Positions 43,385 through 51,363 of a stretch of DNA of 64,000 bases are shown piece by piece. The number at the start of each line of letters is the position of its first letter. Within the stretch, counting starts at the first letter, position 1. A model generated the notes under the pieces. The model was not told the origin of the DNA and searched no databases. It saw only the letters and a program-made list of their open reading frames with translations. Where the stretch lies: assembly GCF_014649915.1 (NCBI RefSeq), contig NZ_BMTY01000004.1, positions 185,624 to 249,623 on the forward strand, read 5' to 3'. Source of the stretch: Streptomyces toxytricini. Its GTDB lineage: Bacteria; Actinomycetota; Actinomycetes; Streptomycetales; Streptomycetaceae. Both the position numbers and the translations under genes were made by a program.

Positions 43385-44527
43385 ATGGCCGGAGCACGTG
43401 TGGAGACGCTCAGGGCCCGGACGCGCAAGGCGTGGCACCGGGCCCGCACAGCCCTGCGCAAATCCGCCGTCGACTACTTCCGCGGCGACGCCTCCGACTG
43501 GCTCGCCTTCGCCGGGCTGTTCGCCACCGTCCCCGCCATCGCCTGCGGCACCCTCGTGCTCCCGGTGTGGTTCTCGCCCGCCGCGCTCGTCCTGCCCATC
43601 GTCGCGGGCGGCCTGCTGCTGCGCCCCGCGAGCCTCCTCGCCCTGTACGCCGCCTCCGCGGCCGCCCTCATCGTCGAATCCCTCGTCCTCGGCCCCTACA
43701 CCCAGGGCCCCGCCCGGGTCACCCCCGGCACGGTCCTCGTCGTGGCCGCCTGCGGATTCTTCGGCCTCGTCATCGCCCAGTTCCGCAGCCGCGTCGGCGT
43801 CCCCTGGAGACGCGGCGGCACCATGCTCTTCGACCTCCGCGAACGCATCCGCGTCCAGAGCAAGCTCCCCGCCCTGCCCCGCGGCTGGCACCAGGAGATG
43901 GCCCTCCGCCCGGCCGGCGGCCAGTCCTTCTCCGGCGACTTCGTCGTCGCCGCCCGCACCAACGGCGGCCGCACCCTCGAAGTCGTCCTCACCGACGTCT
44001 CCGGCAAGGGCATGGAAGCCGGCTCCCGCGCCCTGCTCCTCTCCGGCGCCTTCGGCGGCCTCCTCGGCGCCCTCCCCCCGCACGGCTTCCTGCCCGCCGC
44101 CAACGGCTACCTGCTGCGCCAGGACTGGGACGAGGGCTTCGCCACCTCCGTCCACCTCGTCCTCGACCTCGAAACCGGCGACTACGAACTCCTGTCCGCC
44201 GGCCACCTGCCCGCCCTCCAGCTCTGCGCCGGAACCGGCCGCTGGCAGGAGAAGGCCGGCGAAGGACCGCTCCTCGGCGTCTACGACGGCGCCGAGTTCG
44301 AACCGGCCCGCGGCCGGCTGCGCCCCGGCGACGTCCTGATGCTCTTCACGGACGGACTCGTCGAGACCGCCGACCGCGACATCGGCGAGGGCATCGACCG
44401 CCTCACCGGCGAGGCCGACCGGTACGTCGCCGCCGGCTGGCAGGGCGCCGCCTGGCACCTCATCGAGAAGGTCGCCAAGGACGTCAACGACGACCGCGCC
44501 CTCCTCCTCATCCGCCGCTCGCCCTGA
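43385..44527 (+). CDS. Membrane-anchored SpoIIE-type serine/threonine phosphatase
   Basis: 380 aa. Three or four membrane helices in the first 150 residues (LAFAGLFATVPAIACGTLVLPVWF; LVVAACGFFGLVIAQF) precede a PPM/SpoIIE phosphatase: QSFSGDFVVAA, EVVLTDVSGKGMEAG, LSAGHLPAL, LFTDGLVETADRDIGEG and the final DDRALLLI. The metal-binding aspartates are all present. Such proteins dephosphorylate anti-sigma-factor antagonists in response to a membrane signal. No anti-sigma or antagonist gene is adjacent. ATG 43385 is chosen over ATG 43364; a TAGGGT box at 43369-43374 would make 43364 impossible on that transcript. Confidence 0.83.
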   Translation: MAGARVETLRARTRKAWHRARTALRKSAVDYFRGDASDWLAFAGLFATVPAIACGTLVLPVWFSPAALVLPIVAGGLLLRPASLLALYAASAAALIVESLVLGPYTQGPARVTPGTVLVVAACGFFGLVIAQFRSRVGVPWRRGGTMLFDLRERIRVQSKLPALPRGWHQEMALRPAGGQSFSGDFVVAARTNGGRTLEVVLTDVSGKGMEAGSRALLLSGAFGGLLGALPPHGFLPAANGYLLRQDWDEGFATSVHLVLDLETGDYELLSAGHLPALQLCAGTGRWQEKAGEGPLLGVYDGAEFEPARGRLRPGDVLMLFTDGLVETADRDIGEGIDRLTGEADRYVAAGWQGAAWHLIEKVAKDVNDDRALLLIRRSP

Positions 44528-44881
44528 CCCCCGTACGCGGGAACCTTCACCGCCGGCCCGCCGGCCCGCCGGCCCGCCGGCCGCGGGGTGCGGGCGGGGG
44601 AGCGGTGCCCGGGCACAGCCGGGCCGGGCCGCCCTCAACCGCAGTCCTCTGCAAGGCCGTTGCCCGGCCGGCCGGCGCCCGCGCCCCCGGGGAGGCCCCG
44701 CCGCGGAAGCACACGGCCGGCGGTCCCGGCACTCTCCGCCTCGCAGGCCGCTGTCGTGTCGCTCCGCCGGCGCGGCACCGTCCTCCGCTCCGTCCTGCCT
44801 GCGGCGACCTCGCTCGCCCTGCACGAGGCGGTGCGCCGGCCCGACGGCTGCCGGCTCCCGCTCACGGCCGCCGTCGCCACC
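44528..44881. other. Gene-poor spacer before the minisatellite
   Basis: About 350 bp without a convincing gene. It begins with an 8-bp tandem, CCGGCCCG, repeated nearly four times (44553-44583). A short open frame near 44700-44880 (containing AVVSLRRRGTVLRSVLPAATS) has high GC in third positions but no family resemblance and no good start, so I do not call it. Confidence 0.45.
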
Positions 44882-45357
44882 GGCATCCCGGCGGGGGCGA
44901 CGGCACGGACCGGCCACCCGGCGCCGACTGGCCCTCCAGCAGCCCCATGGGCATCCCGGCGGGGGTGACGGCACGGACCGGCCACCCGGCGCCGACTGGC
45001 CCTCCAGCAGCCCCATGGGCATCCCGGCGGGGGTGACGGCACGGACCGGCCACCTGGCACCGATTGGCCCTCCAGCAGCCCCATGGGCATCCCGGCGGGG
45101 GTGACGGCGCGGACCGGCCACCCGGCGCCGATTGGGCCGCCCGCCGCCCCATGGGCATCCCGGCGGGGGTGACGGCGCGGACCGGCCACCCGGCGCCGAT
45201 TGGGCCGCCCGCCGCCCCATCGGCATCCCGGCGGGGGCGACGGCGCGGACCGGCCACCCGGCGCCGATTGGCCCGCCCGCCACCCCATCGGCATCCCGGC
45301 GGGGGTGACGGCACGGACCGGCCACCCGGCGCCGATTGGCCCGCCCGCCGCCCGCCC
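44882..45357. repeat. 68-bp minisatellite, seven tandem copies
   Basis: Units start at 44882, 44950, 45018, 45086, 45154, 45222 and 45290, each exactly 68 bp and each opening GGCATCCCGGCGGGGG. Copies 1-3 carry CCTCCAGCAGCC near the end; copies 4-7 carry a GCCGCCCGCC-type version. Copies 3-7 read GATTGG where 1-2 read GACTGG, so variation changes gradually along the array. 68 is not a multiple of three, so the array is not coding. The last unit ends about 20 bp before the decarboxylase start. There are no unique spacers, so it is not CRISPR. Confidence 0.95.
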
Positions 45358-45365
45358 CCGGGCCC

Positions 45366-45381
45366 TACGGTGCCGCCCATG
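45366..45381 (+). promoter_or_regulatory. Leaderless promoter: TACGGT then ATG start
   Basis: TACGGT (45366-45371) ends seven bases before ATG 45379; no ribosome site is present. It lies just past the last minisatellite unit, so the repeats occupy the -35 region and upstream DNA. Confidence 0.45.
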
Positions 45382-46797
45382 GACCACACCCTCGCCGCCG
45401 ACCTCGGGCGGCTGCCCGAGCTGCTCGAAGCCGTGCGCCGCGCCGCCGCCGACGCGCTCGACGGGCTCGACGCCCGGCCCGTCGTACCGCCGCCCCCGGC
45501 GCAGCCCCCGCGGCCCGAGCCGCTCCCCGAACACGGCGCCGGGGCCGAAGCCGCCCTGACCGCCTTCCGCCGGCGGTGGGAGCCGCGCCTGTCGGCGTCG
45601 GCCGGCCCCCGCTACCTCGGCTTCGTCACCGGCGGCGCCACCCCCGCCGCCCTCGCCGGCGACTGGCTGACCGCCGTCCACGACCAGAACTCCAACTCCG
45701 CCCTCGACGGGGGCGGCCAGGACCTGGAGCGCGAGACCACCGGCTGGCTCCGCGACCTGTTCGGACTCGGCCCCGCCCATTCCGGGACCTTCGTCAGCGG
45801 CGCCACCATGTCCAACACCACCGGCCTCGCCATCGCCCGCGAATGGCTCGGCGAACGCCTCGGCGTGGCCCCCGCCGAGGACGGGGCCGCCGCCCTCGGA
45901 CCCGTACGCGTCCTCTCCGGCGCCCCGCACTCCTCCATCGCCAAGGCCCTTTCCCTCCTCGGCCTCGGCCGCAGCGCCCTCGTCCCCGTCCCCACCCTCC
46001 CCGGCCGGGAGGCCGTCGACCCCGCCGCCCTCGACCGCGCCCTCGCCGACACCCCCGGCCCGGCCGTGGTCGTCGCCAACGCCGGCACCGTCAACACCGT
46101 CGACTTCGACGACCTCCGCGCCGTCGCCGCCCTGAAGGAACGCCACGACTTCTGGCTGCACACCGACGCCGCGTTCGGCGCGTTCGCCGCCCTGTCCCCG
46201 CACCACGCCCACCTCGTCGACGGCCTCGACGCCTCGGACTCCGTCTGCGTCGACCTGCACAAATGGCTGAACGTCCCCTACGACAGCGCCGTCCAGTTCA
46301 CGCGCCGGCCCGACCTCCAGACCCGCGTCTTCCGCAACGCCGCCGCCTACCTCGGCCCGCTCGGCGCCGACCCCGACCTCGTCCACCTCACCCCGGAGAA
46401 CTCCCACCGGCTGCGCGCCCTCGCCGCCTGGTTCACGCTGCGCGCGTACGGCCGCGCCGGCCACCGCGAGATCGTCGAGCGGGACGTCGCCTGCGCCCGG
46501 GCCCTCGGCGCCGAGCTGGAGCGCGACCCCGCCTTCCGGCTGCTCGCCCCCGTCCGGCTCAACGTCGTCCTCTTCACCCTCGCCGGCGAGCCCGACCCGG
46601 ACCGGCTCGCCGCCCGCCTGACCGCCGTGCGCGAGGCCGCGGCGGGCGAGGTGTTCACGACCCCGACCGTCCACGCGGGAACCCCCGCCCTGCGCGCCGC
46701 GTTCTCCAACTGGCGCACCACGCAGGCGGACGTGCACCGGGCCGCCGAAGCCCTCCGCGGCGCGGCAGCGCAGACGGCAGTGAAGGGGACCGCATGA
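45379..46797 (+). CDS. Pyridoxal-phosphate-dependent decarboxylase / class V aminotransferase-like enzyme
   Basis: 472 aa. Fold-type I PLP enzyme of the group II decarboxylase branch. Visible: GFVTGGATPAALAGDWLTA, the cofactor-stacking region FVSGATMSNTTGLAIAREWLG, HTDAAFGAF with the Asp that holds the PLP nitrogen, and the Schiff-base Lys in DLHKWLNVPYDS. Relatives decarboxylate aromatic amino acids, glutamate or related compounds. The substrate cannot be assigned. It overlaps the next gene by ATGA, so translation is coupled. The start appears leaderless, and the 68-bp minisatellite directly abuts its promoter. Confidence 0.82.
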   Translation: MDHTLAADLGRLPELLEAVRRAAADALDGLDARPVVPPPPAQPPRPEPLPEHGAGAEAALTAFRRRWEPRLSASAGPRYLGFVTGGATPAALAGDWLTAVHDQNSNSALDGGGQDLERETTGWLRDLFGLGPAHSGTFVSGATMSNTTGLAIAREWLGERLGVAPAEDGAAALGPVRVLSGAPHSSIAKALSLLGLGRSALVPVPTLPGREAVDPAALDRALADTPGPAVVVANAGTVNTVDFDDLRAVAALKERHDFWLHTDAAFGAFAALSPHHAHLVDGLDASDSVCVDLHKWLNVPYDSAVQFTRRPDLQTRVFRNAAAYLGPLGADPDLVHLTPENSHRLRALAAWFTLRAYGRAGHREIVERDVACARALGAELERDPAFRLLAPVRLNVVLFTLAGEPDPDRLAARLTAVREAAAGEVFTTPTVHAGTPALRAAFSNWRTTQADVHRAAEALRGAAAQTAVKGTA

Positions 46798-47255
46798 CGA
46801 CGCAGCAGCAGCCGCTCACCCTGGCGGAGGTCGAAGCCCTGGCGCGCACCGCGCACGAGGGGCAGACCGACAAGGCGGGCCGCCCGTACGCCGAACACCT
46901 GGCGGCCGTGGCGGAAGGCGTCCGCACCCGCGGCGGCAGCCCCGAGCAGCAGGCGGCGGCCTGGCTGCACGACGCCGTCGAGGACGACGCGCTCAGCCGG
47001 GAGTGGCTCGATGCCGCCGCCCTCCCGCAGGCGGTGAAGGACATGGTCCTGGCCGTCACCAAGCGCCCCGGCGAGCCGCTGGAGGAGTACACGGCCCGCA
47101 TCCTCGCCACCCCCGGCGCCGTCCTGGTGAAGGAGGCCGACCTCGCGCACAACGCGGACCCGGCGCGGCTGTCCGTACTGGACGCGCCCACCCGGGAGCG
47201 GCTGACCGCGAAGTACGCCCGCGTCCGCTCCCTGCTCGGCCTGGCCACGCCCTGA
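46794..47255 (+). CDS. HD-domain phosphohydrolase-like protein
   Basis: 153 aa. A compact HD fold resembling the hydrolase half of RelA/SpoT: AHEGQTDKAGRPYAEHLAAVAEG, the HD pair in AAWLHDAVEDDAL, and the late Asp in LVKEADLAHNADPARL. All metal ligands of the HD family seem present. Small stand-alone proteins of this type can hydrolyse (p)ppGpp or other nucleotides, but many are uncharacterised. The start ATG overlaps the decarboxylase stop by 4 bp, so the two are made together; the functional link is unknown. Confidence 0.75.
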   Translation: MTTQQQPLTLAEVEALARTAHEGQTDKAGRPYAEHLAAVAEGVRTRGGSPEQQAAAWLHDAVEDDALSREWLDAAALPQAVKDMVLAVTKRPGEPLEEYTARILATPGAVLVKEADLAHNADPARLSVLDAPTRERLTAKYARVRSLLGLATP

Positions 47256-47385
47256 CCCCCTCCGGGCGCCGATTCGTCAGGGGGCGGATAGGTGGGCCCC
47301 GTTGGTGGGAGGATGGACCACAGGGGGGCGTGCGCCGACCGTGCGCTCCCGGCCGGACCGGGGACGATCGAAGGTGTGATCAGTA

Positions 47386-47580
47386 GTGGCCATTTCGCTG
47401 TCGGTGGTGGTTCTGTTGGCGATCATCATGGTGGTGCTGATCCGCGGCAACCACCTGAAGGCGGGCCCCGCGATCGTCGCGGTCCTCTTCGGCTTCTTCC
47501 TCGCGTCCAGCTCGATCGCCCCGGACGTCAACCGCTTCCTGAACTCCCTCGCGGACACGATCGCCGGCATCAAGCTCTGA
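47386..47580 (+). CDS. Small conserved membrane protein, unknown function
   Basis: 64 aa. Two closely spaced hydrophobic segments (SVVVLLAIIMVVLI and AGPAIVAVLFGFFLASSSIA) with a short basic loop, then an amphipathic C-terminus (VNRFLNSLADTIAGIKL). There is no enzymatic motif. It starts at GTG 47386 with AAGGTG nine bases upstream. Its place beside tRNA-Gly and tig looks conserved in streptomycetes from memory. Such a protein may be a small regulator of a membrane complex, but nothing in the sequence proves it. Confidence 0.75.
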   Translation: MAISLSVVVLLAIIMVVLIRGNHLKAGPAIVAVLFGFFLASSSIAPDVNRFLNSLADTIAGIKL

Positions 47581-47607
47581 CCCCGCGCCCCGCCCCCGGA
47601 AAACGCA

Positions 47608-47647
47608 TCAGGGCCGGGCGGAGGAAACCTCCTCCGACCGGCCCTGA
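47608..47647. terminator. Terminator between the small membrane gene and tRNA-Gly
   Basis: 10-bp outer stem TCAGGGCCGG / CCGGCCCTGA plus inner GGAGG / CCTCC. It can stop transcription from the plus-strand gene and also lies just past the 3' end of the minus-strand tRNA. Confidence 0.75.
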
Positions 47648-47656
47648 CCAGGTGAG

Positions 47657-47727
47657 AGCGGGTGACGGGAATCGAACCCGCGTAGCTAGTTTGGAAGACT
47701 AGTGCTCTACCATTGAGCTACACCCGC
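47657..47727 (-). tRNA. tRNA-Gly (anticodon TCC)
   Basis: 71 nt on the minus strand. The acceptor stem GCGGGTG pairs with CACCCGC, and the discriminator is T. The D-arm is GCTCAATGGTAGAGC, the anticodon arm CTAGTCTTCCAAACTAG with TCC at the tip, and the T-arm GCGGGTTCGATTCCCGT. CCA is not encoded. It reads GGA and possibly other GGN codons. Confidence 0.95.
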
Positions 47728-47905
47728 AACACGATCGCCGCAGGTCCGGGGACCGCGGCACGGACAGCATCCTAGCGGGTCGGGCGGGGCGCGTGCACAC
47801 CGCATTCGCGCGGCCGCGGGCGGGCCGGGGCCGGGTGGCCGGAATCTTCCGTGAAACGCGGCGTGTCGGAGGGTCTCCGGCCATGTACCCTACGTGTCGC
47901 ACCGA

Positions 47906-47982
47906 CGGGGTGTGGCGCAGCTTGGTAGCGCGTCCGCTTTGGGAGCGGAAGGTCGTCGGTTCGAATCCGGCCACCCCGACCA
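47906..47982 (+). tRNA. tRNA-Pro (anticodon TGG)
   Basis: 77 nt including an encoded CCA. The acceptor stem CGGGGTG pairs with CACCCCG. The D-arm is GCGCAGCTTGGTAGCGC, the anticodon arm TCCGCTTTGGGAGCGGA with TGG, and the T-arm GTCGGTTCGAATCCGGC. Decoding CCA, it also covers wobble prolines. Confidence 0.95.
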
Positions 47983-48018
47983 GCACCACCATCCGGCACC
48001 GTCCTCGCAGTGATCGCG

Positions 48019-48049
48019 TTGTGGGCTGATTGCCGCTTGCGGTTACTAT
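48019..48049 (+). promoter_or_regulatory. Possible promoter of tig
   Basis: TTGTGG (48019-48024) and TACTAT (48044-48049) lie 19 bases apart, about 105 bp before the start codon. The -10 fits TANNNT well; the spacing is one or two bases long. Confidence 0.4.
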
Positions 48050-48154
48050 GCAAGCTGCGTGCCCGTGTGTCTGATGTACCGGGCCCGATCCGCTGGAACG
48101 CTGATTCGCAGCGACAGCAGAGACCCCAGCAGTCAGCCACAAGGAGACCGAACC

Positions 48155-49534
48155 GTGAAGAGCGCCGTGGAGACCCTGAACCCGACTCGGGTTCGGCTCA
48201 CTGTCGAGGTGCCCTTCGAGGAGCTCAAGGCCAGCCTCGACGCGGCGTACAAGAAGATCAACCAGCAGGTCACGGTGAAGGGCTTCCGCAAGGGCAAGAT
48301 CCCCGCCCGCGTGATCGACCAGCGCTTCGGTCGCGGCGCCGTGCTGGAGGAGGCCGTCAACGACGCGCTGCCGAAGTTCTACACCGAGGCCGTCAACGAG
48401 GCCGAGCTCAACCCGCTGGGCCAGCCCGAGGTCGACATCACCGAGCTGAAGGACGGCGAGCTGCTGGCCTTCACCGCCGAGGTGGACGTGCGCCCCGAGA
48501 TCGAGATCCCGGACTTCTCCGGCATCGAGGTCGAGGTCGACGCCGTCGAGGTCACCGACGAGGACGTCGAGAAGTCCGTCGAGCAGCTGCGCAGCCGCTT
48601 CGCGTCCACCAAGGACGTCGAGCGCGCCGCCGCCGAGGGCGACGTCGTCACCATCGACCTGGAGGCCAAGGTCGAGGGCGAGGTGCTGCCCGACGGCGTC
48701 GCCAGCGACGTCTCCTACACCATCGGCTCGGGCGAGCTCCTCGACGGCATCGACGAGGCCGTCAAGGGCCTGGAGGCCGGCGGCGAGGCCACCTTCACCT
48801 CGCAGCTGAAGGGCGGCTCCGCCGAGGGCAAGGACGCCGAGGTCACCGTCAAGGTGTCCAAGGTCTCCGCCCGCGAGCTGCCGGAGCTGGACGACGAGTT
48901 CGCGCAGATGGCGAGCGAGTTCGACACCCTGGAGGAGCTGAAGGCCGACAGCCGCAAGCGCCTCGAGAACATGAAGCAGTACGACCAGGCCACGCAGGCC
49001 CAGGAGCGCGTCCTGGAGAAGCTGCTGGAGCTCGTCGAGGTGCCGATCCCCGAGAAGCTCCTCGAGGACGAGATCAACACCCGCAAGCACAACCTGGAGC
49101 ACCACCAGCTCGGCCAGATGGGCCTGACCCTCGAGAAGTACCTGGAGTTCCAGGGCAAGACGGTCGAGGAGTTCGACGCCGAGACCAAGGAGCAGGCGGT
49201 CAAGGGCATCAAGACCCAGTTCGTCCTGGACGCCCTGGTCAACAAGGAGAAGCTGGGCGTCAACCAGGAGGAGCTCACCGAGCACCTCATGCGCCGCGCC
49301 GCCTCCTCCGGCATGTCCCCCGACCAGTTCGCCCAGGCGGTCGTCGAGGGCGGCCAGGTCCCGATGCTCGTCGGCGAGGTGGCCCGCGGCAAGGCCCTCG
49401 CGGTCGTCGTCGAGGCCGCCAAGGTCGTCGACACCAACGGTGAGGTCATCGACCTGTCCGACGAGGACGAGGAGGCGGCCGAGGCCGCCGCCGAGACCGT
49501 CGAGGCGGCCGTCGAGGGCGACGAGGCGAAGTGA
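48155..49534 (+). CDS. tig: Trigger factor, ribosome-bound chaperone and prolyl isomerase
   Basis: 459 aa. It binds ribosomal protein L23 and folds nascent chains. The N-terminal ribosome-binding domain includes the signature GFRKGKIP (about residues 43-50). A PPIase FKBP-like domain runs from about 150 to 240 ([16 protein letters not shown]...), followed by the helical chaperone C-domain and a strongly acidic tail ([19 protein letters not shown]). GTG 48155 has AAGGAG eight bases upstream. It precedes clpP1, as in other streptomycetes, but a strong terminator separates them. Confidence 0.96.
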   Translation: MKSAVETLNPTRVRLTVEVPFEELKASLDAAYKKINQQVTVKGFRKGKIPARVIDQRFGRGAVLEEAVNDALPKFYTEAVNEAELNPLGQPEVDITELKDGELLAFTAEVDVRPEIEIPDFSGIEVEVDAVEVTDEDVEKSVEQLRSRFASTKDVERAAAEGDVVTIDLEAKVEGEVLPDGVASDVSYTIGSGELLDGIDEAVKGLEAGGEATFTSQLKGGSAEGKDAEVTVKVSKVSARELPELDDEFAQMASEFDTLEELKADSRKRLENMKQYDQATQAQERVLEKLLELVEVPIPEKLLEDEINTRKHNLEHHQLGQMGLTLEKYLEFQGKTVEEFDAETKEQAVKGIKTQFVLDALVNKEKLGVNQEELTEHLMRRAASSGMSPDQFAQAVVEGGQVPMLVGEVARGKALAVVVEAAKVVDTNGEVIDLSDEDEEAAEAAAETVEAAVEGDEAK

Positions 49535-49583
49535 CCCCGCGCCGGCGGCCCGCAGGGGCTGCCGGCAGGGCAGCAGCAGCCGG

Positions 49584-49619
49584 GGAAGGGCCCGCACGCA
49601 GCCGCGTGCGGGCCCTTCC
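49584..49619 (+). terminator. Strong terminator after tig
   Basis: Perfect 16-bp stem (49584-49599 with 49604-49619) and a four-base loop. It isolates tig from the clpP operon. Confidence 0.9.
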
Positions 49620-49647
49620 GCGCACCGGCCCCGGCCCTTGGGAACCT

Positions 49648-49662
49648 TGCGCTCCGAGCGAA
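49648..49662. promoter_or_regulatory. ClgR-type activator site upstream of clpP1
   Basis: TGCGCTCCGAGCGAA fits the pattern TNCGCT-N3-AGCGNA at every fixed position. On the other strand it also gives GTTCGC-N5-GCG, the form I recall for Streptomyces ClgR. ClgR activates clpP1P2 in S. lividans. A TAGGGT hexamer at 49702-49707 is a possible -10 downstream of it. Confidence 0.75.
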
Positions 49663-49829
49663 CAGTTCGGGAAGCGGGATGGCGTTGTCCGACCTGCGCG
49701 TTAGGGTCCATGAATACGAGGGCACGGGAGTACCCGGACGACGGCGGAATGCGCCGCGCAGGCGGGCCCGCGCCCCCAGAACGAGACGCTGAGACGGCAA
49801 GCGGCCGTCGGAGACGAGCAGGTGGATAC

Positions 49830-50447
49830 GTGACGAATCTGAAGCCTTACGCCGCGGGTGAGCCGTCCATCGGTGGCGGCCTCGGCGACCATGTCTACAA
49901 CCGGCTGCTCGGCGAGCGCATCATCTTCCTCGGCCAGCAGGTCGACGACGACATCGCGAACAAGATCACGGCGCAGCTCCTGCTCCTGGCCGCCGAGCCG
50001 GAGAAGGACATCTACCTCTACATCAACAGCCCCGGCGGCTCGGTGACGGCCGGCATGGCGGTCTACGACACCATGCAGTACATCCCGAACGACGTCGTCA
50101 CCATCGGCATGGGCATGGCGGCCTCCATGGGCCAGTTCCTGCTCACCGGCGGCGCCCCGGGCAAGCGCTTCGCGCTCCCGAACACCGACATCCTGATGCA
50201 CCAGGGCTCCGCCGGCATCGGCGGCACCGCCTCGGACATCAAGATCCAGGCGCAGTACCTGCTGCGTACCAAGCAGCGCATGGCGGAGATCACCGCGCAG
50301 CACTCCGGGCAGACGGTGGAGGCCATCATCCGCGACGGCGACCGCGACCGCTGGTTCACGGCGGAGGAGGCCAAGCAGTACGGCCTCATCGACGAGATCA
50401 TCTCCGCCGCGTCGCTGGTCCCGGGCGGCGGCGGCACCGGGGCCTGA
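49830..50447 (+). CDS. clpP1: ATP-dependent Clp protease proteolytic subunit ClpP1
   Basis: 205 aa from GTG 49830. The catalytic Ser is in [13 protein letters not shown], His in ILMHQGSAG and Asp in [23 protein letters not shown]. The family sequence [21 protein letters not shown] is intact. Homologues carry a short [11 protein letters not shown] N-terminal stretch, and an upstream ATG at 49749 is in frame, so the start could be earlier. It pairs with ClpP2 as a mixed tetradecamer working with ClpX or ClpC. ClgR activation is likely from the site upstream. clpP2 follows by 102 bp in the same operon. Confidence 0.93.
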   Translation: MTNLKPYAAGEPSIGGGLGDHVYNRLLGERIIFLGQQVDDDIANKITAQLLLLAAEPEKDIYLYINSPGGSVTAGMAVYDTMQYIPNDVVTIGMGMAASMGQFLLTGGAPGKRFALPNTDILMHQGSAGIGGTASDIKIQAQYLLRTKQRMAEITAQHSGQTVEAIIRDGDRDRWFTAEEAKQYGLIDEIISAASLVPGGGGTGA

Positions 50448-50549
50448 TCCCGGCCCCGCGGCGCGCGAGCGGCCCCCGCCGGGCCGCGCGCCCGCCCCGC
50501 ACCAGGCAAGCCCCAGCCCGCAGAACGCCACCAGGATGGTGAACACCCG

Positions 50550-51209
50550 ATGCACATGAACAACCTCTCTCCCGCCGGCGGCCTCTACACCGGCCCGCAG
50601 GTGGACAACCGCTACGTCGTCCCGCGCTTCGTCGAGCGCACCTCGCAGGGCGTCCGCGAGTACGACCCGTACGCGAAGCTCTTCGAGGAGCGCGTGATCT
50701 TCCTCGGCGTCCAGATCGACGACGCCTCGGCCAACGACGTCATGGCGCAGCTGCTGTGCCTGGAGTCGATGGACCCGGACCGCGACATCTCGATCTACAT
50801 CAACAGCCCCGGCGGCTCCTTCACGGCGCTGACGGCGATCTACGACACGATGCAGTTCGTGAAGCCGGACATCCAGACGGTCTGCATGGGCCAGGCGGCC
50901 TCCGCCGCCGCGGTCCTGCTCGCCGCCGGCACCCCCGGCAAGCGCATGGCCCTGCCCAACGCCCGCGTGCTGATCCACCAGCCGTCCGGCGGCACCGGCC
51001 GCGAGCAGCTCTCCGACCTGGAGATCGCGGCCAACGAGATCCTGCGCATGCGCGACCAGCTGGAGACCATGCTGGCCAAGCACTCGAGCACGCCGATCGA
51101 GAAGATCCGCGAGGACATCGAGCGCGACAAGATCCTCACGGCCGAGGACGCGCTGGCGTACGGCCTGATCGACCAGATCATCTCCACCCGGAAGATGAAC
51201 GCGGTCTGA
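50550..51209 (+). CDS. clpP2: ATP-dependent Clp protease proteolytic subunit ClpP2
   Basis: 219 aa. The catalytic Ser is in [16 protein letters not shown], His in [13 protein letters not shown] and Asp in [23 protein letters not shown]. The N-terminus ([34 protein letters not shown]) is longer than in ClpP1, as usual for the second streptomycete subunit. It starts at ATG 50550 (ATG 50556 is two codons inside). With ClpP1 it forms the ClpP1P2 core. A hairpin and a separate promoter precede clpX, so clpX is not strictly in this operon. Confidence 0.95.
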   Translation: MHMNNLSPAGGLYTGPQVDNRYVVPRFVERTSQGVREYDPYAKLFEERVIFLGVQIDDASANDVMAQLLCLESMDPDRDISIYINSPGGSFTALTAIYDTMQFVKPDIQTVCMGQAASAAAVLLAAGTPGKRMALPNARVLIHQPSGGTGREQLSDLEIAANEILRMRDQLETMLAKHSSTPIEKIREDIERDKILTAEDALAYGLIDQIISTRKMNAV

Positions 51210-51267
51210 CCCCTGCCGCCGTTTGGCGCGGACACGTCGCACGATTCGGCGATGTGAACCGCGCCAA

Positions 51268-51289
51268 GGGGGCCCCGAACGGGGCCCCC
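51268..51289 (+). terminator. Terminator/attenuator between clpP2 and clpX
   Basis: 9-bp stem GGGGGCCCC / GGGGCCCCC with GAAC loop. It separates the clpP operon from clpX. Confidence 0.6.
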
Positions 51290-51363
51290 GGCAGGGTACC
51301 GTCGGATATGAGGCACCAGGAGCCGCTGAACCAGGCGTCTCCCAGGCGAAGGGGAAGCACCTC

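Noticed and set aside
44882..45357. CRISPR-like array
   Set aside because: Units are contiguous with no unique spacers, and no cas genes are present.
44635..46737. Long minus-strand frame through the 68-bp repeats with a periodic protein (WPVRAVTPAGMPMG units)
   Set aside because: Its period arises from three repeat units making 204 bp. It is antisense to the decarboxylase gene, lacks a plausible start and has no family resemblance.
47657..47982. tRNA-associated integration site
   Set aside because: No integrase, no direct repeat of the tRNA 3' ends and no foreign-looking genes next to tRNA-Gly or tRNA-Pro.
49749..49830. Longer clpP1 start at ATG 49749
   Set aside because: In frame and possible, but it adds a low-complexity stretch and lacks a ribosome site; GTG 49830 is kept with noted uncertainty.
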